In this document: in pieces, positions 15,205 through 24,371 of the stretch
Layout of the letters: the number at the start of each line of letters is the position of its first letter
Numbering within the stretch: position 1 is the stretch's first letter
Source of the DNA: Candidatus Aenigmatarchaeota archaeon
GTDB lineage: Archaea; Aenigmatarchaeota; Aenigmatarchaeia; GW2011-AR5
DNA: 36,808 nt
Reading direction: 5' to 3'
NCBI GenBank assembly: GCA_016202875.1
Contig: JACQNX010000007.1
Span: 1-36,808 of the forward strand
Translations under genes and position numbers: made by a program
Notes under the pieces: generated by a model
Told to the model about the DNA's origin: nothing
The model's database searches: none
What the model saw: only the letters and a program-made list of their open reading frames with translations

Positions 15205-16767
15205 TCAGTCATCAGTCATAGGCAGAGTTTTTGCAATTGCCCTGAATTTCTTCGCACGTTCGTAATCTCCTATAGTCTCGGCATATTCGGCTGCTGCTAT
15301 AGCATCCCATTCAAACGCGAAACGGGTGCGCTTTATGCATTCCTCACAAACGCTTTTGAGCAATTCCGAGTCGCCCGATCCTTTTGCAAGATATACAGCC
15401 CAGCTAAACATTCCAGCACCAATATAGTGCTGTGTTCCTCTTTCATAAACAAGCATGGCTCTTCCAGGACTCGTTTTCTTTGCTAATTTGGCTGCGTCTT
15501 CGAATAAGCATACATCTTCACCGAATTTAATTGCTGCTTCAATACCCAACTTTTTCATGACATATTCAATGCCGTCTGCGTATTTGTGGGTGTTTCTGAA
15601 CACCTGAATTGCTCGCTGTATACCAAAATTGTGCTCAGCTAATGCTACAGCTATGTCGATGTTTCCTTTGTTTTCGTGATATCGAATTTCACTTTCATGC
15701 AAATCGTTTATTCTTTCGCGGCTCCATCCTATCCTCTCGGCTAATTTAATAGCACTGCTGTGAAAGCCGCCTTTTTGATAGTATGAGATAGCAACATCAT
15801 ATTTTTCCATTCTTTCTGCAAGTTTGGCAGCTCTAAGAGAGTAGTCGTCAAAACGGTCCAAAGTCCACATCGCTTCTTTATAATACCTATCAGCCTCCAT
15901 CATATTGCCTATTCTTTTGGCCAGCACAGCTGCAACGTCTTTTTTGAATGAAATGTCCAATCCATATTGGAGTATAGCTTCTTCATAACCCTTCTTTTGT
16001 CTATTGATATGTGGCGTTTTAGCAATCAGTTCGTCAGCCTCGTCAAACATTCCAGCTATTTCATATAATTGGACTGCTCGTTCGATATAGCCGTTTTTTA
16101 TAGCCAGTTGCGCAGCCCTAGAAATATTGCCAGCCCTTTCGTAATTTTCAATTGCCTTTTCAACATATCCGCGCTCTTCTGCCAACTGTGCAGCCCTGTC
16201 AAAATTATGCGCAGCTTCATAATTATGGATAGCCTGTGCTGTGTTCCATATATCTTTCTCAGCCAACTGAGCAGCAGCATTTCTCATTTTTGCATGTGAA
16301 TCAATATCAGCAACATCAGCATTCTCATAAAAACGTATTGCACTCGAACGATCTCCATTTTTTATGGCTAGTTCTGCAGCTTCGTGAGCTAATTTAACGG
16401 CATACTTATCTGATTCAAAAAATCCTCCAAGACTATGTGCTTTTGAGTAAATTTTTATTGCACGTTCGTAAAGGTCCATAACTCGCCAAAGTTTCTCCGA
16501 CCTTGAAGCCTGGCGTGCTAAAGTAGCAGCGGCATGTGCGATTTCAGGATAATCTATTGTATAATTTCTATTAACGGGGGACACTTCAAATGCAGATTCG
16601 TACACCCGCATTGCGGCACCAAGGCCGTATAACTCCAGGGTTAATTTAGCTGCTAGATCGAACCTTCCAATTCTTTCGTATTCGGCAATTCTTCTCTCCT
16701 TAGTGAATTCCCTGAATGATTCTATCAAATCCCCAAGCCAGCCACTGCTTTCTTTTTGTTTTCCCAC
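15205..16767 (-). CDS. TPR-like alpha-solenoid repeat protein
   Basis: Repeated units such as AIENYERAGNISRAAQLAIKNGYIERAVQLYEIAGMFDEADELI and AAQLAEERGYVEKAIENYERAG. Confidence 0.75.
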   Translation of the reverse strand: MGKQKESSGWLGDLIESFREFTKERRIAEYERIGRFDLAAKLTLELYGLGAAMRVYESAFEVSPVNRNYTIDYPEIAHAAATLARQASRSEKLWRVMDLYERAIKIYSKAHSLGGFFESDKYAVKLAHEAAELAIKNGDRSSAIRFYENADVADIDSHAKMRNAAAQLAEKDIWNTAQAIHNYEAAHNFDRAAQLAEERGYVEKAIENYERAGNISRAAQLAIKNGYIERAVQLYEIAGMFDEADELIAKTPHINRQKKGYEEAILQYGLDISFKKDVAAVLAKRIGNMMEADRYYKEAMWTLDRFDDYSLRAAKLAERMEKYDVAISYYQKGGFHSSAIKLAERIGWSRERINDLHESEIRYHENKGNIDIAVALAEHNFGIQRAIQVFRNTHKYADGIEYVMKKLGIEAAIKFGEDVCLFEDAAKLAKKTSPGRAMLVYERGTQHYIGAGMFSWAVYLAKGSGDSELLKSVCEECIKRTRFAFEWDAIAAAEYAETIGDYERAKKFRAIAKTLPMTDD

Positions 16768-16881
16768 ATTAATGCACCCTAGCCTTCGAATTCTGTTCCA
16801 TTGCGATTTACAATATTGTGAAATGTTTTAATCTATTAAAACACGCCAAGAATTGGATATTTTCATAAATGGTAAATAAGG

Positions 16882-16922
16882 TGGTTGCATAGCCCGAACA
16901 AACGAGTAATGGAATGCAACCA
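16882..16922. repeat. Inverted repeat TGGTTGCAT / ATGCAACCA, 9-bp perfect arms
   Basis: Arms 16882-16890 and 16914-16922. Confidence 0.7.
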
Positions 16923-17003
16923 ACTATCCGTTCTTTTTTGAGCTAAAACTAGGCTCCTAGCAACGTTTTAATACTTCAGGATCGTTATTCCAGCCGAAAG
17001 TAG

Positions 17004-17058
17004 GCGCCTGTTTTTTCATCCTACGCTCGCCGGGAGCATAGAGCAGAAAAACAGGCGC
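17004..17058 (-). terminator. Long hairpin, candidate terminator or structured 3' UTR/ncRNA downstream of the 17078-18061 gene
   Basis: Perfect 12-bp arms GCGCCTGTTTTT (17004-17015) / AAAAACAGGCGC (17047-17058), with inner stem CTACGCTC/GAGCATAG (one mismatch). Confidence 0.6.
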
Positions 17059-17077
17059 TTGTCTGGAGGGTTAATAT

Positions 17078-18061
17078 TCACTTCTTCTCAGCCAGCTGTA
17101 TAATCTCCTTTAGGCGGTAGCGGGAGAGCCATATCACCACCACAGAGAACAATATCACGAACCAGAAGGACACGAACCTGTCCAGCAAGACTCCGCCTGC
17201 TGCCTGGGATGATGTGAGGCCCAGGAGAATAAGGGCAGAGGATGTGCCGAATTCAAAGAGCCCAAGGCTGCCTGGCAGCCATGGGATTGTCAAAAGCAGC
17301 AGCATAACTGTCCAGATGACAAGAATGGTTACAGGGGAGAGGAATATTCCTATTGCCGTAAAAATTATCCATATCCGCAGCAATTCGAAGAATTTTATCC
17401 CGAAGGACAAGCCCATGCCAGCGGACATAATCTTTTTGTCTTCAAGGACGAGGCGGAACGACTTTTCAAACAGATGCGCATGGAATATTTTATTGACTTT
17501 TTTGAAGTGGCGTATTTTATTCAAAAGCCAATTCAGCAGGCGGGAAAGAACTTTTCTCGAAAGAAAGAGCTTCATGAAGCCTGCTGTGACCAGAATTGTC
17601 AGCAATGTGAATACAAGTAATGGCAGAAATAGCGGATATGGTATTGATGTGCGGAACAATATCAGGATCACAGCTACCAGCAGCGTGGAAGAAATGATGT
17701 CTATTATGGTGTCCATGAGGACAATCGCAGAAGATTTTGCGCTGCCTATCTTTTCCTTTGTCAGATAAATCATGAGGGGCTGGCCGCCTATTTTTGCAAT
17801 GGGTGTTATCAGGCTGACAAAGTTGCCTGTTGTTGTTATGTAAAATGCATCTTTTAGAGACAGGTTTTTGTATTTGGACGACATAATCTTGAAGCGAACG
17901 GCATACAGAAGGAAAATTATTAACTGACATAACACTGCAAAAAATATCAGAGAGAGGTTGCTTGCAAGCACTATGGCAGTGACATCGCCTATGCCGAAGA
18001 GGCTGATTGTCAGCAGCATCACTAAAATGCTGAACAGAAATACGGTAATGCGCTTTCGCAT
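17078..18061 (-). CDS. UPF0104/lysylphosphatidylglycerol synthase TM-region family (flippase-like) membrane protein
   Basis: Polytopic; family-like LKDAFYITTTGNFVSLITPIAKIGGQPLMIYLTKEK, PWLPGSLGLFEFGTSSALILLG. Confidence 0.8.
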   Translation of the reverse strand: MRKRITVFLFSILVMLLTISLFGIGDVTAIVLASNLSLIFFAVLCQLIIFLLYAVRFKIMSSKYKNLSLKDAFYITTTGNFVSLITPIAKIGGQPLMIYLTKEKIGSAKSSAIVLMDTIIDIISSTLLVAVILILFRTSIPYPLFLPLLVFTLLTILVTAGFMKLFLSRKVLSRLLNWLLNKIRHFKKVNKIFHAHLFEKSFRLVLEDKKIMSAGMGLSFGIKFFELLRIWIIFTAIGIFLSPVTILVIWTVMLLLLTIPWLPGSLGLFEFGTSSALILLGLTSSQAAGGVLLDRFVSFWFVILFSVVVIWLSRYRLKEIIQLAEKK

Positions 18062-18155
18062 AGAGTTTTACTGGTGAAGACAAATATTAAAACAATACTC
18101 ATTATAGTTATTGTGAGGCAAGTAAATATACTCCTGACTGATTGGGGTTACAATC

Positions 18156-18908
18156 ATGGCTGTAAAGAACTTCCTGCAAAAACAGAGAAAAAGGCCTGTC
18201 AAAATCTCTGTAATAATTCCCACGCTGAATGAAGAGAAATACCTGGAGACAACCCTGTTTCATATTGCACTACAGAAACCCCATGAAATCATCATAGGCG
18301 ACTCGCGCTCGGCTGACAAGACAACAGAAATAGCAAAAAAATATGGCTGTAAAGTGGTGAGCTGCTCAGCTGGTGCTGCATCCATAGGCAGAAATGCTGC
18401 TGGCAGGGCGGCGAAAGGGGATGTGCTGCTGTTTATTGACGCGGACACTATAGTATTCCCAAACCTCCTCGATATTGTGGACAAGGATTTCAGGAACAGA
18501 GAAACTGCTGGATGGACCTGCAATATTTATGCATTCAGCCCGAAGTGGAAGGAGCATCTCATTTACAATGCGAGCAACAACCTTGTTGAATTCCTGATAA
18601 AATATGCGAAGAAGCCTCATGCTCCCGGCATTGTGATAGCTACGAGTAAAGGCGCATTTGAAAAAGTAGGCGGATTTGACGAGAACCTCAAAGTTATGGA
18701 AGACCACGACTTTGCCATGAAAGTCGGGAAGATAGGCAATTTCATATTTTCCAAAGAAACATGCGTTTATACTTCAACAAGGCGCATGAACAAGTGGGGC
18801 GGGTGGGGGCTTTTCAAAAGATACTCCAAGATTTACCTGACTTATTTTATGAATAAAAAGAAGTTTTATGATAATATTGATAACGTTGAATACCGCCCCA
18901 TACGATGA
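18156..18908 (+). CDS. Glycosyltransferase family 2
   Basis: KISVIIPTLNEEKYLETTL, EIIIGDSRSADKT, VLLFIDADTIVFP, GGFDENLKVMEDHDFAMKV. Confidence 0.88.
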   Translation: MAVKNFLQKQRKRPVKISVIIPTLNEEKYLETTLFHIALQKPHEIIIGDSRSADKTTEIAKKYGCKVVSCSAGAASIGRNAAGRAAKGDVLLFIDADTIVFPNLLDIVDKDFRNRETAGWTCNIYAFSPKWKEHLIYNASNNLVEFLIKYAKKPHAPGIVIATSKGAFEKVGGFDENLKVMEDHDFAMKVGKIGNFIFSKETCVYTSTRRMNKWGGWGLFKRYSKIYLTYFMNKKKFYDNIDNVEYRPIR

Positions 18909-18923
18909 CAGGAGTTTTTTTAT

Positions 18924-19451
18924 GTGACTGACATAGCGCTTCTGCTGCTGCAATCGCTGTGGTTCATTGCCCCGGCTTATGCAGCAAACGGATTTCCGCC
19001 ACTGATGCAGGGCACACGCCCTCTGGATGGCAGAAGAATCTTCAGAAAACAGCGGCTGTTTGGCGACGGCAAGACGTGGGAAGGAACAGTTGGCGGTATC
19101 ATAGTCGGCATGCTTGTTGGTATGCTTCAAATAACGTTCCAATCACAGCTTGGATATCTCGGGCTCGATCTTCCTGTAATGACAATGCCATTGGTTATAG
19201 CGCTCACTATCGGAACCATGGCTGGCGATGTGCTTGGATCTTTCATCAAGAGGAGGCTTGGAATAAAAAGAGGCGGCTCTGCTCCGCTGCTTGACCAGGA
19301 AGGCTTTCTTGTTATGGCATTTGTTTTCGCTGCTCCTGTGTACCAGCTCAATCTGATACTAGTAGCTGTGTTGCTGATTATCACGCCGCCCATACACTGG
19401 CTAACAAATGTAATAGGCTACTACATGAAGTTCAAGAAGACACCTTGGTAG
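18924..19451 (+). CDS. carS: CDP-2,3-bis-(O-geranylgeranyl)-sn-glycerol synthase (CDP-archaeol synthase)
   Basis: IAPAYAANGFPPLMQGTRPLDGRRIFRKQRLFGDGKTWEGTVGGIIVG, GDVLGSFIKRRLGIKRGGSAPLLDQEGFL. Confidence 0.92.
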   Translation: MTDIALLLLQSLWFIAPAYAANGFPPLMQGTRPLDGRRIFRKQRLFGDGKTWEGTVGGIIVGMLVGMLQITFQSQLGYLGLDLPVMTMPLVIALTIGTMAGDVLGSFIKRRLGIKRGGSAPLLDQEGFLVMAFVFAAPVYQLNLILVAVLLIITPPIHWLTNVIGYYMKFKKTPW

Positions 19452-19481
19452 AGAATTTATAAACATTTCTGTTTTCTTATA

Positions 19482-19865
19482 TTGATGGTGGACGATGTTA
19501 AAGCCTATTTTAGAGGATACAGGCAAAGTGATATAGCACGAGAGGTACATGAACCAGAAAACCAGCGTATAGTTGGTTTCGATGCACAAGGCAGAGAAAT
19601 CATTTGCTGGGATACTAACAATGCCTTTGTGGAAAATTGGAGAACAGAACGGGTTTATGATAGTAAAGGAAGTGTTGTTGCGACTAGAGTCTACAGAGGG
19701 CACTTAAGATTTATACGCAGACCTGGTAAACAATCACGTTTTGCTGGTAAGTTTTTGTATCTTGAGTTTTATGATAGGAGTCCTAATGGACCTCGAGTAA
19801 GCAGATTCAAGCCTAATGGCATTCTGGAGCGTGTTGACTATTTCCACAGAAGTATGTATAAATAA
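19482..19865 (+). CDS. Hypothetical protein
   Basis: 127 aa intact ORF between same-strand genes; no family recognised. Confidence 0.55.
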   Translation: MMVDDVKAYFRGYRQSDIAREVHEPENQRIVGFDAQGREIICWDTNNAFVENWRTERVYDSKGSVVATRVYRGHLRFIRRPGKQSRFAGKFLYLEFYDRSPNGPRVSRFKPNGILERVDYFHRSMYK

Positions 19866-19886
19866 GCTTCTTCTCAAAATCAGAAC

Positions 19887-20564
19887 ATGCTGGTAGAACT
19901 GCAGTGCCACAGCGAATATTCAGGAGACACTGTGCTCCCTGTGAAGGATATAATTAGAAAAGCGGATGCTGAACTCGGTGCTATTGCTATCACAGACCAC
20001 AATTCTCTTGGGGGATATCTGGCTGCAAAGAAGATGAAGAAGCGGGTAATACTGATACCAGGCACTGAGATAACATGCTTTTTTGGCCGGCAGAAAGGGC
20101 ACCTCATTGCTTTGGGTGTTGAGTACTTCCCAAAAAAATATTTCAACAGGGCTGGTGTGTTTGATGTCATTGATTACGTGAAAAGCAATGCGGGCATAAC
20201 AATTGTCTCGCACCCTTTCCGCAGTGCTAAATATTCATTCCACCAAAAAGACGTCTGGAAGAAAGCAGAGGCTATTGAGGTTCTTAACGGAAACACTCTC
20301 GCTTTCAGAAACACGCGCGCCTACACGCAGGCAAAAGAGATGAAAAAGCCCATGACATCGGGCAGCGATGCGCATATCCTGAAAGCAGTAGGAAGCTATG
20401 CGTGCGGAATAGAGGCGGAAAGTGTGGACGGAATTTTAACGGCGATCAAAAAAGGGCGTGTCGTGCTGCCGCAGAAATCTACAAATGCACTGGACATAAT
20501 TCTTGGGAGCGCAATACGACGTTCGAAAAAGAAGCTAAGAAAAATAATTGGCAAGCGCATCTAG
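19887..20564 (+). CDS. PHP-domain metal-dependent phosphoesterase
   Basis: MLVELQCHSEYSGD, AIAITDHNSLGGYLAAKK, ILIPGTEIT, GSDAHILKAVG. Confidence 0.85.
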   Translation: MLVELQCHSEYSGDTVLPVKDIIRKADAELGAIAITDHNSLGGYLAAKKMKKRVILIPGTEITCFFGRQKGHLIALGVEYFPKKYFNRAGVFDVIDYVKSNAGITIVSHPFRSAKYSFHQKDVWKKAEAIEVLNGNTLAFRNTRAYTQAKEMKKPMTSGSDAHILKAVGSYACGIEAESVDGILTAIKKGRVVLPQKSTNALDIILGSAIRRSKKKLRKIIGKRI

Positions 20565-21050
20565 GCTGTAAAAGCCGGAATAAGCGAGGAGGAGGCCGAG
20601 AATAATTTTTCCGACAAGCGTTGCGATGAAAAATTTCTTGATATTATACTTAATTGCGCCACAATAGAGGGCAATAATATCATCAGGCAAGGGAGTAGCT
20701 GCGAATATTATGATCAAAAAGAAACCGTAGCGTCCATGGAACCATTGTTTTATTTTTCCTATCCACTTTCTATCACTTTTTTTTCTTTTCCTCTTTTTTG
20801 AAAGCTTCTTTTTCCCGTAAACAATTCCCAGCCCTACGCCATAGGCAGTGAGCTCGCCGATGGCTGAGCCGAATCCTGAGACAATTGCCACCCAAAAAGG
20901 ATCCAGCAGCTTGCCTGCCAGGAAAACGAAGAGGAAAGAGGGCACAGGCAAAAATATGGATGCAGAGCCCATGAGGGAACCTAGAAAAACGCCCAGATAT
21001 CCGAATGCGTGCACAAGGCTCAGAAGAAATTCAAGGACCATTTTTAGCAC
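20535..21050 (-). CDS. VTT-domain (SNARE-associated/DedA-like) membrane protein
   Basis: HAFGYLGVFLGSLMGSASIFLPVPSFLFVFLAG, SGFGSAIGELTAYGVGLG, FAATPLPDDIIALYCGAIKYN. Confidence 0.8.
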   Translation of the reverse strand: MLKMVLEFLLSLVHAFGYLGVFLGSLMGSASIFLPVPSFLFVFLAGKLLDPFWVAIVSGFGSAIGELTAYGVGLGIVYGKKKLSKKRKRKKSDRKWIGKIKQWFHGRYGFFLIIIFAATPLPDDIIALYCGAIKYNIKKFFIATLVGKIILGLLLAYSGFYSLDALANYFS

Positions 21051-21092
21051 CGTTGATAGTATTTATAGATTCTGGCTTTTAAGACATTCTAT

Positions 21093-21677
21093 ATGCTTTC
21101 AGGCAAGAGGCAGAAGTTTACAAATATGGAAAAGACCATAGGCAAAGAACTCTCTTTTCTTAGTGCAAACTCATGGACAGCGCTCTCACTGGTATTCGGG
21201 CTTGTCGCAGCAGTCTTCGTTGCGAATAATGGGTTCATTACAGGAGCCGGAATTTTTCTCATAGCTGCAATGTGCGATGCTGTGGATGGCGCTGTGGCGC
21301 GCTATAGCAAAACAGCGAGCAAGGGAGGTGCTTACCTTGATACCATAGCAGACAGGTATGTAGAATTCTTTATAATTGCCGGGCTGTTCTTTTCAGCGTT
21401 GCCTGATTTTCTCCTCTCTATAAAGTTCTGGCTCCTTTTCTATATGTTTGGCGCGATGATGACAACGTATGCAAAAGCTGCTGCAAAGGAAAAAGGCCTG
21501 ATAAAAGAAGAGATGAGACATGGAATCCTGGAAAGGGCTGAAAGGCTTTCGCTGCTGTTTTTGGGCATACTGCTCGCTGCCTTGAATGTAAGATACCTCA
21601 CTTACATAATTGTCCTGCTCGCTGTGCTGACGAACATCACAGCCTTGCAGAGAATAAGGAAAGCGTTTCAAGGTTAG
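21093..21677 (+). CDS. CDP-alcohol phosphatidyltransferase
   Basis: Signature DGAVARYSKTASKGGAYLDTIADR fits DGxxARx8GxxxDxxxD. Confidence 0.92.
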   Translation: MLSGKRQKFTNMEKTIGKELSFLSANSWTALSLVFGLVAAVFVANNGFITGAGIFLIAAMCDAVDGAVARYSKTASKGGAYLDTIADRYVEFFIIAGLFFSALPDFLLSIKFWLLFYMFGAMMTTYAKAAAKEKGLIKEEMRHGILERAERLSLLFLGILLAALNVRYLTYIIVLLAVLTNITALQRIRKAFQG

Positions 21678-21746
21678 CGATAGATATGACTATATAAAAT
21701 TATCATGTAATTTCTCTTCTGCTACTAATCTGTCGAGACGATTATC

Positions 21747-22397
21747 ATGAAAATGTACGAAGCTACGATAATCATCCCTGCGTACAACGAGGGAAAAAAC
21801 ATACGAGATGTAATACAAAGAGTAAGGAATGTTTCCAGCAAATATCAAATTATAGTGGTGGATGACGGCTCGCAGGACAGGACAGCTGGACTAGCAAGAC
21901 AGGAGAAAGTAAAAGTCATAACACTGGAAAAGAATTCCGGAAAAGCTTTTGCATGCCTTACAGGAAGCAGTCAAGCAGGTTGTGAGAAAATTGTCTTCAT
22001 CGATGCTGACTTGCAGCTCAGCCCAGAAGAGATACCAAAGTTCGTGTCGGCACTGGACATATGCGAGCTTGCAATAGGTGTCAGGGATATGAAAGCAATT
22101 CCCCTGCAACGACGACTGGCAAATATTTTAGCGAGAAAAATGGTATCCCATGGGAGCCAGCAATTACATGATGTATTGTGCGGCTTCAGGGCTGTACGCA
22201 AAAGCGCGCTGAAAAAAATGTCGCTGAAACAGAGGCGCTATGAATTTGAGTCAGAAATGTTGCTTGCTGCTTTGAAAAATCACATGAAAATAAAAGAAGT
22301 TTCTGTGACAGTGAGCTATGAATCGTACAAGGGCATGAGTGTGATAGACAGTTTAAGGGTGCTGTTATACATACTTAAAAATAGGACAGGCAAATAG
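21747..22397 (+). CDS. Glycosyltransferase family 2 (dolichyl-phosphate glycosyltransferase-like)
   Basis: ATIIIPAYNEGKNIRDVI, IIVVDDGSQDRT, IVFIDADLQLSPEEIPKF. Confidence 0.87.
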   Translation: MKMYEATIIIPAYNEGKNIRDVIQRVRNVSSKYQIIVVDDGSQDRTAGLARQEKVKVITLEKNSGKAFACLTGSSQAGCEKIVFIDADLQLSPEEIPKFVSALDICELAIGVRDMKAIPLQRRLANILARKMVSHGSQQLHDVLCGFRAVRKSALKKMSLKQRRYEFESEMLLAALKNHMKIKEVSVTVSYESYKGMSVIDSLRVLLYILKNRTGK

Positions 22398-22404
22398 ACT
22401 ATAG

Positions 22405-22761
22405 GTGATGTTGTTGACATTGAAACAAGTAATAGTCATGAGGGGTGATTTAAAACTAAGCCTGGGAAAAGCTGCTGCCCAAGCTTCTCATGCAAGTGTT
22501 TCTGCAGCCCTCAAAAGCAAGAAGACAGCGCTAAAGAAATGGCAGCTTGAAGGGCAGAAGAAAGTAATACTTAAGGCGAGAAACCTTGAAGAGCTGATAG
22601 CATTAAAAAAGAAATGCGATCGTCTCGGGCTCACTAATTCTATAATCTCAGATGCAGGCCGCACTGAACTCGCTGCCGGGACAATTACAGCGCTGGGTAT
22701 AGGGCCTGATGATGAAAAGAAGATAGACAAAGTCACGGGTTCGCTGCCGCTGTTAAAGTGA
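22405..22761 (+). CDS. pth2: Peptidyl-tRNA hydrolase, Pth2 family
   Basis: KQVIVMRGDLKLSLGKAAAQASHASVSA, ISDAGRTELAAGTITALGIGPDD. Confidence 0.95.
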   Translation: MMLLTLKQVIVMRGDLKLSLGKAAAQASHASVSAALKSKKTALKKWQLEGQKKVILKARNLEELIALKKKCDRLGLTNSIISDAGRTELAAGTITALGIGPDDEKKIDKVTGSLPLLK

Positions 22762-22789
22762 TTAATAGAACCATTGATAGAATATTATA

Positions 22790-23359
22790 ATGGAGAAGCA
22801 AAATAACAGCAATTTCAAGATGTATGTTGTAATGGTGATAGTTTTTCTTTCTGCTGTAATTATCGTCGAAGGGCTAAACAATCTCCCTACTTCTCAAAAC
22901 AAGTATATCTTAGATCCTCTTTACTGCGAGAAGGATGAAGAGTGCAGATTCAAAGAAAGTTGTGGCTGCGGGTGTGAGCCAGAAACTGAAAATATATTTC
23001 AGTCAAATTCCACTTGCACGACTCCGATGTGTGAAATGCAATGCCCGTTGGTATCATATAAAACTGAATGTGAAAATTACTCCTGCATCATAGAAAAAAC
23101 TCCTATGTTACCAATGAAAGTAGGAATTGAAGATGTATCTTCCTCCAGCATTAGGATAATTAATATCGGTTCTCTTCAAATCAACTTAGTCGATAAAGTT
23201 ACAGTTTTTGTAGATGGCGTTGTTAAATCTTGTAAATGGTCAGAAGAAAAAATTTCTAATGGGGAAACAGCTATATGCACTATAGAAGAAGGATGCAAAA
23301 CAGGACAAAAAGTTAGAGTAACAGTGCCATCGGGTGTAGATGAAGCAATCTGTCCTTGA
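22790..23359 (+). CDS. Membrane-anchored Cys-rich extracellular protein
   Basis: N-terminal TM (MYVVMVIVFLSAVIIVEGL) and CEKDEECRFKESCGCGCEPETEN...CTTPMCEMQCPLVSYKTECENYSCIIEK. Confidence 0.65.
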   Translation: MEKQNNSNFKMYVVMVIVFLSAVIIVEGLNNLPTSQNKYILDPLYCEKDEECRFKESCGCGCEPETENIFQSNSTCTTPMCEMQCPLVSYKTECENYSCIIEKTPMLPMKVGIEDVSSSSIRIINIGSLQINLVDKVTVFVDGVVKSCKWSEEKISNGETAICTIEEGCKTGQKVRVTVPSGVDEAICP

Positions 23360-23402
23360 CACTAATTTCTGATTTTAAAACAGTTCAAGATAACATTTAC
23401 TC

Positions 23403-24371
23403 ATGAAGCGTTTCAATAAGATTAGAGGCATCGGAGGACAGGTCCTCAACGAAGAGGATTTTTTTGTCAGGGAAATTCTGACGAGAAAGTTTTCTGCATT
23501 TAAAAGGGGTAAACATGGGGTTGAGAAGATCTCCGGACCTTTTGTTGTCTTGAAGCTCACAAAACGTGGAATGACAACAGAAGAAGCAATAAAAAAGGTC
23601 GCTAGCATTTATGGGATTAAAAAAGACATAGGCTTTGCAGGATTGAAGGACAAGTTCGCAGTTACTGAACAATACATCACAATCAAAAACTTCTCTGGAA
23701 ATAATTTCTGTAACAAAAATATGTCAGTGGAAAAAGTGAGGGTATCGTCCCATCCGATTGGTGCCGGCGATCTGGAAGGCAACAGGTTTGAAATAACATT
23801 GCACGACTGCACGCATATTAAAAACCTTGATGCGCTTCTGATCTCGCTGAAGACTGAGGGGATGCCTAACTATTTTGGCGAGCAGAGGTTTGGGTCGCAT
23901 GGTGACAATCATGTGATAGGCAGATATCTTGTAAAAAGAATGTACACAGACGCTCTACAAATAATCAACAGGCACGAAAGAAAAGTTGACAACATCAAAA
24001 AAATAGAAAAAAGGAGGCTGAAATTTTTTGTCAATGCCTACCAGTCGTTTATATTCAATAAAATGCTTGACATGTATATAGCCAGACATAGAAAGCCATA
24101 CTACAAAGATGTTCCTGTTGTCGGTAGCAAAACAAAAATTTATCATGACATCTTCTCAAGTATTATAAAAGGTATAATGCAAAAAGAACACATAACTACA
24201 AGAAATTTTCGCATTGACGACCTCAAGCTCTCATGCGATGGCAGTAGCAGACAGGCTTTTGTAAAGCTAAAAATAGAACGCATTGATATTGCAGGAAATA
24301 CCGTAAGACTCACATTCACTCTGCCTCCAGGCAGCTACGCTACTGTAATGTTAAGGGAGTTGACAGGATGA
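23403..24371 (+). CDS. truD: tRNA pseudouridine synthase D
   Basis: GIKKDIGFAGLKDKFAVTEQYITIKN, MPNYFGEQRFGSHGDNHVIGRYLVK, FFVNAYQSFIFNKML. Confidence 0.92.
   Translation: MKRFNKIRGIGGQVLNEEDFFVREILTRKFSAFKRGKHGVEKISGPFVVLKLTKRGMTTEEAIKKVASIYGIKKDIGFAGLKDKFAVTEQYITIKNFSGNNFCNKNMSVEKVRVSSHPIGAGDLEGNRFEITLHDCTHIKNLDALLISLKTEGMPNYFGEQRFGSHGDNHVIGRYLVKRMYTDALQIINRHERKVDNIKKIEKRRLKFFVNAYQSFIFNKMLDMYIARHRKPYYKDVPVVGSKTKIYHDIFSSIIKGIMQKEHITTRNFRIDDLKLSCDGSSRQAFVKLKIERIDIAGNTVRLTFTLPPGSYATVMLRELTG

Noticed and set aside
15150-15215. Possible C/D box sRNA near TGAATGATGCGC...GCTGAAG
   Set aside because: The C box is imperfect (RUGAUGA not matched) and no complete C/D'/C'/D set with correct spacing is visible.
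17214-18083. 184-aa plus ORF and 188-aa minus alternative-frame ORF over the UPF0104 gene
   Set aside because: No recognisable protein features; the 327-aa minus frame is a clear membrane family.
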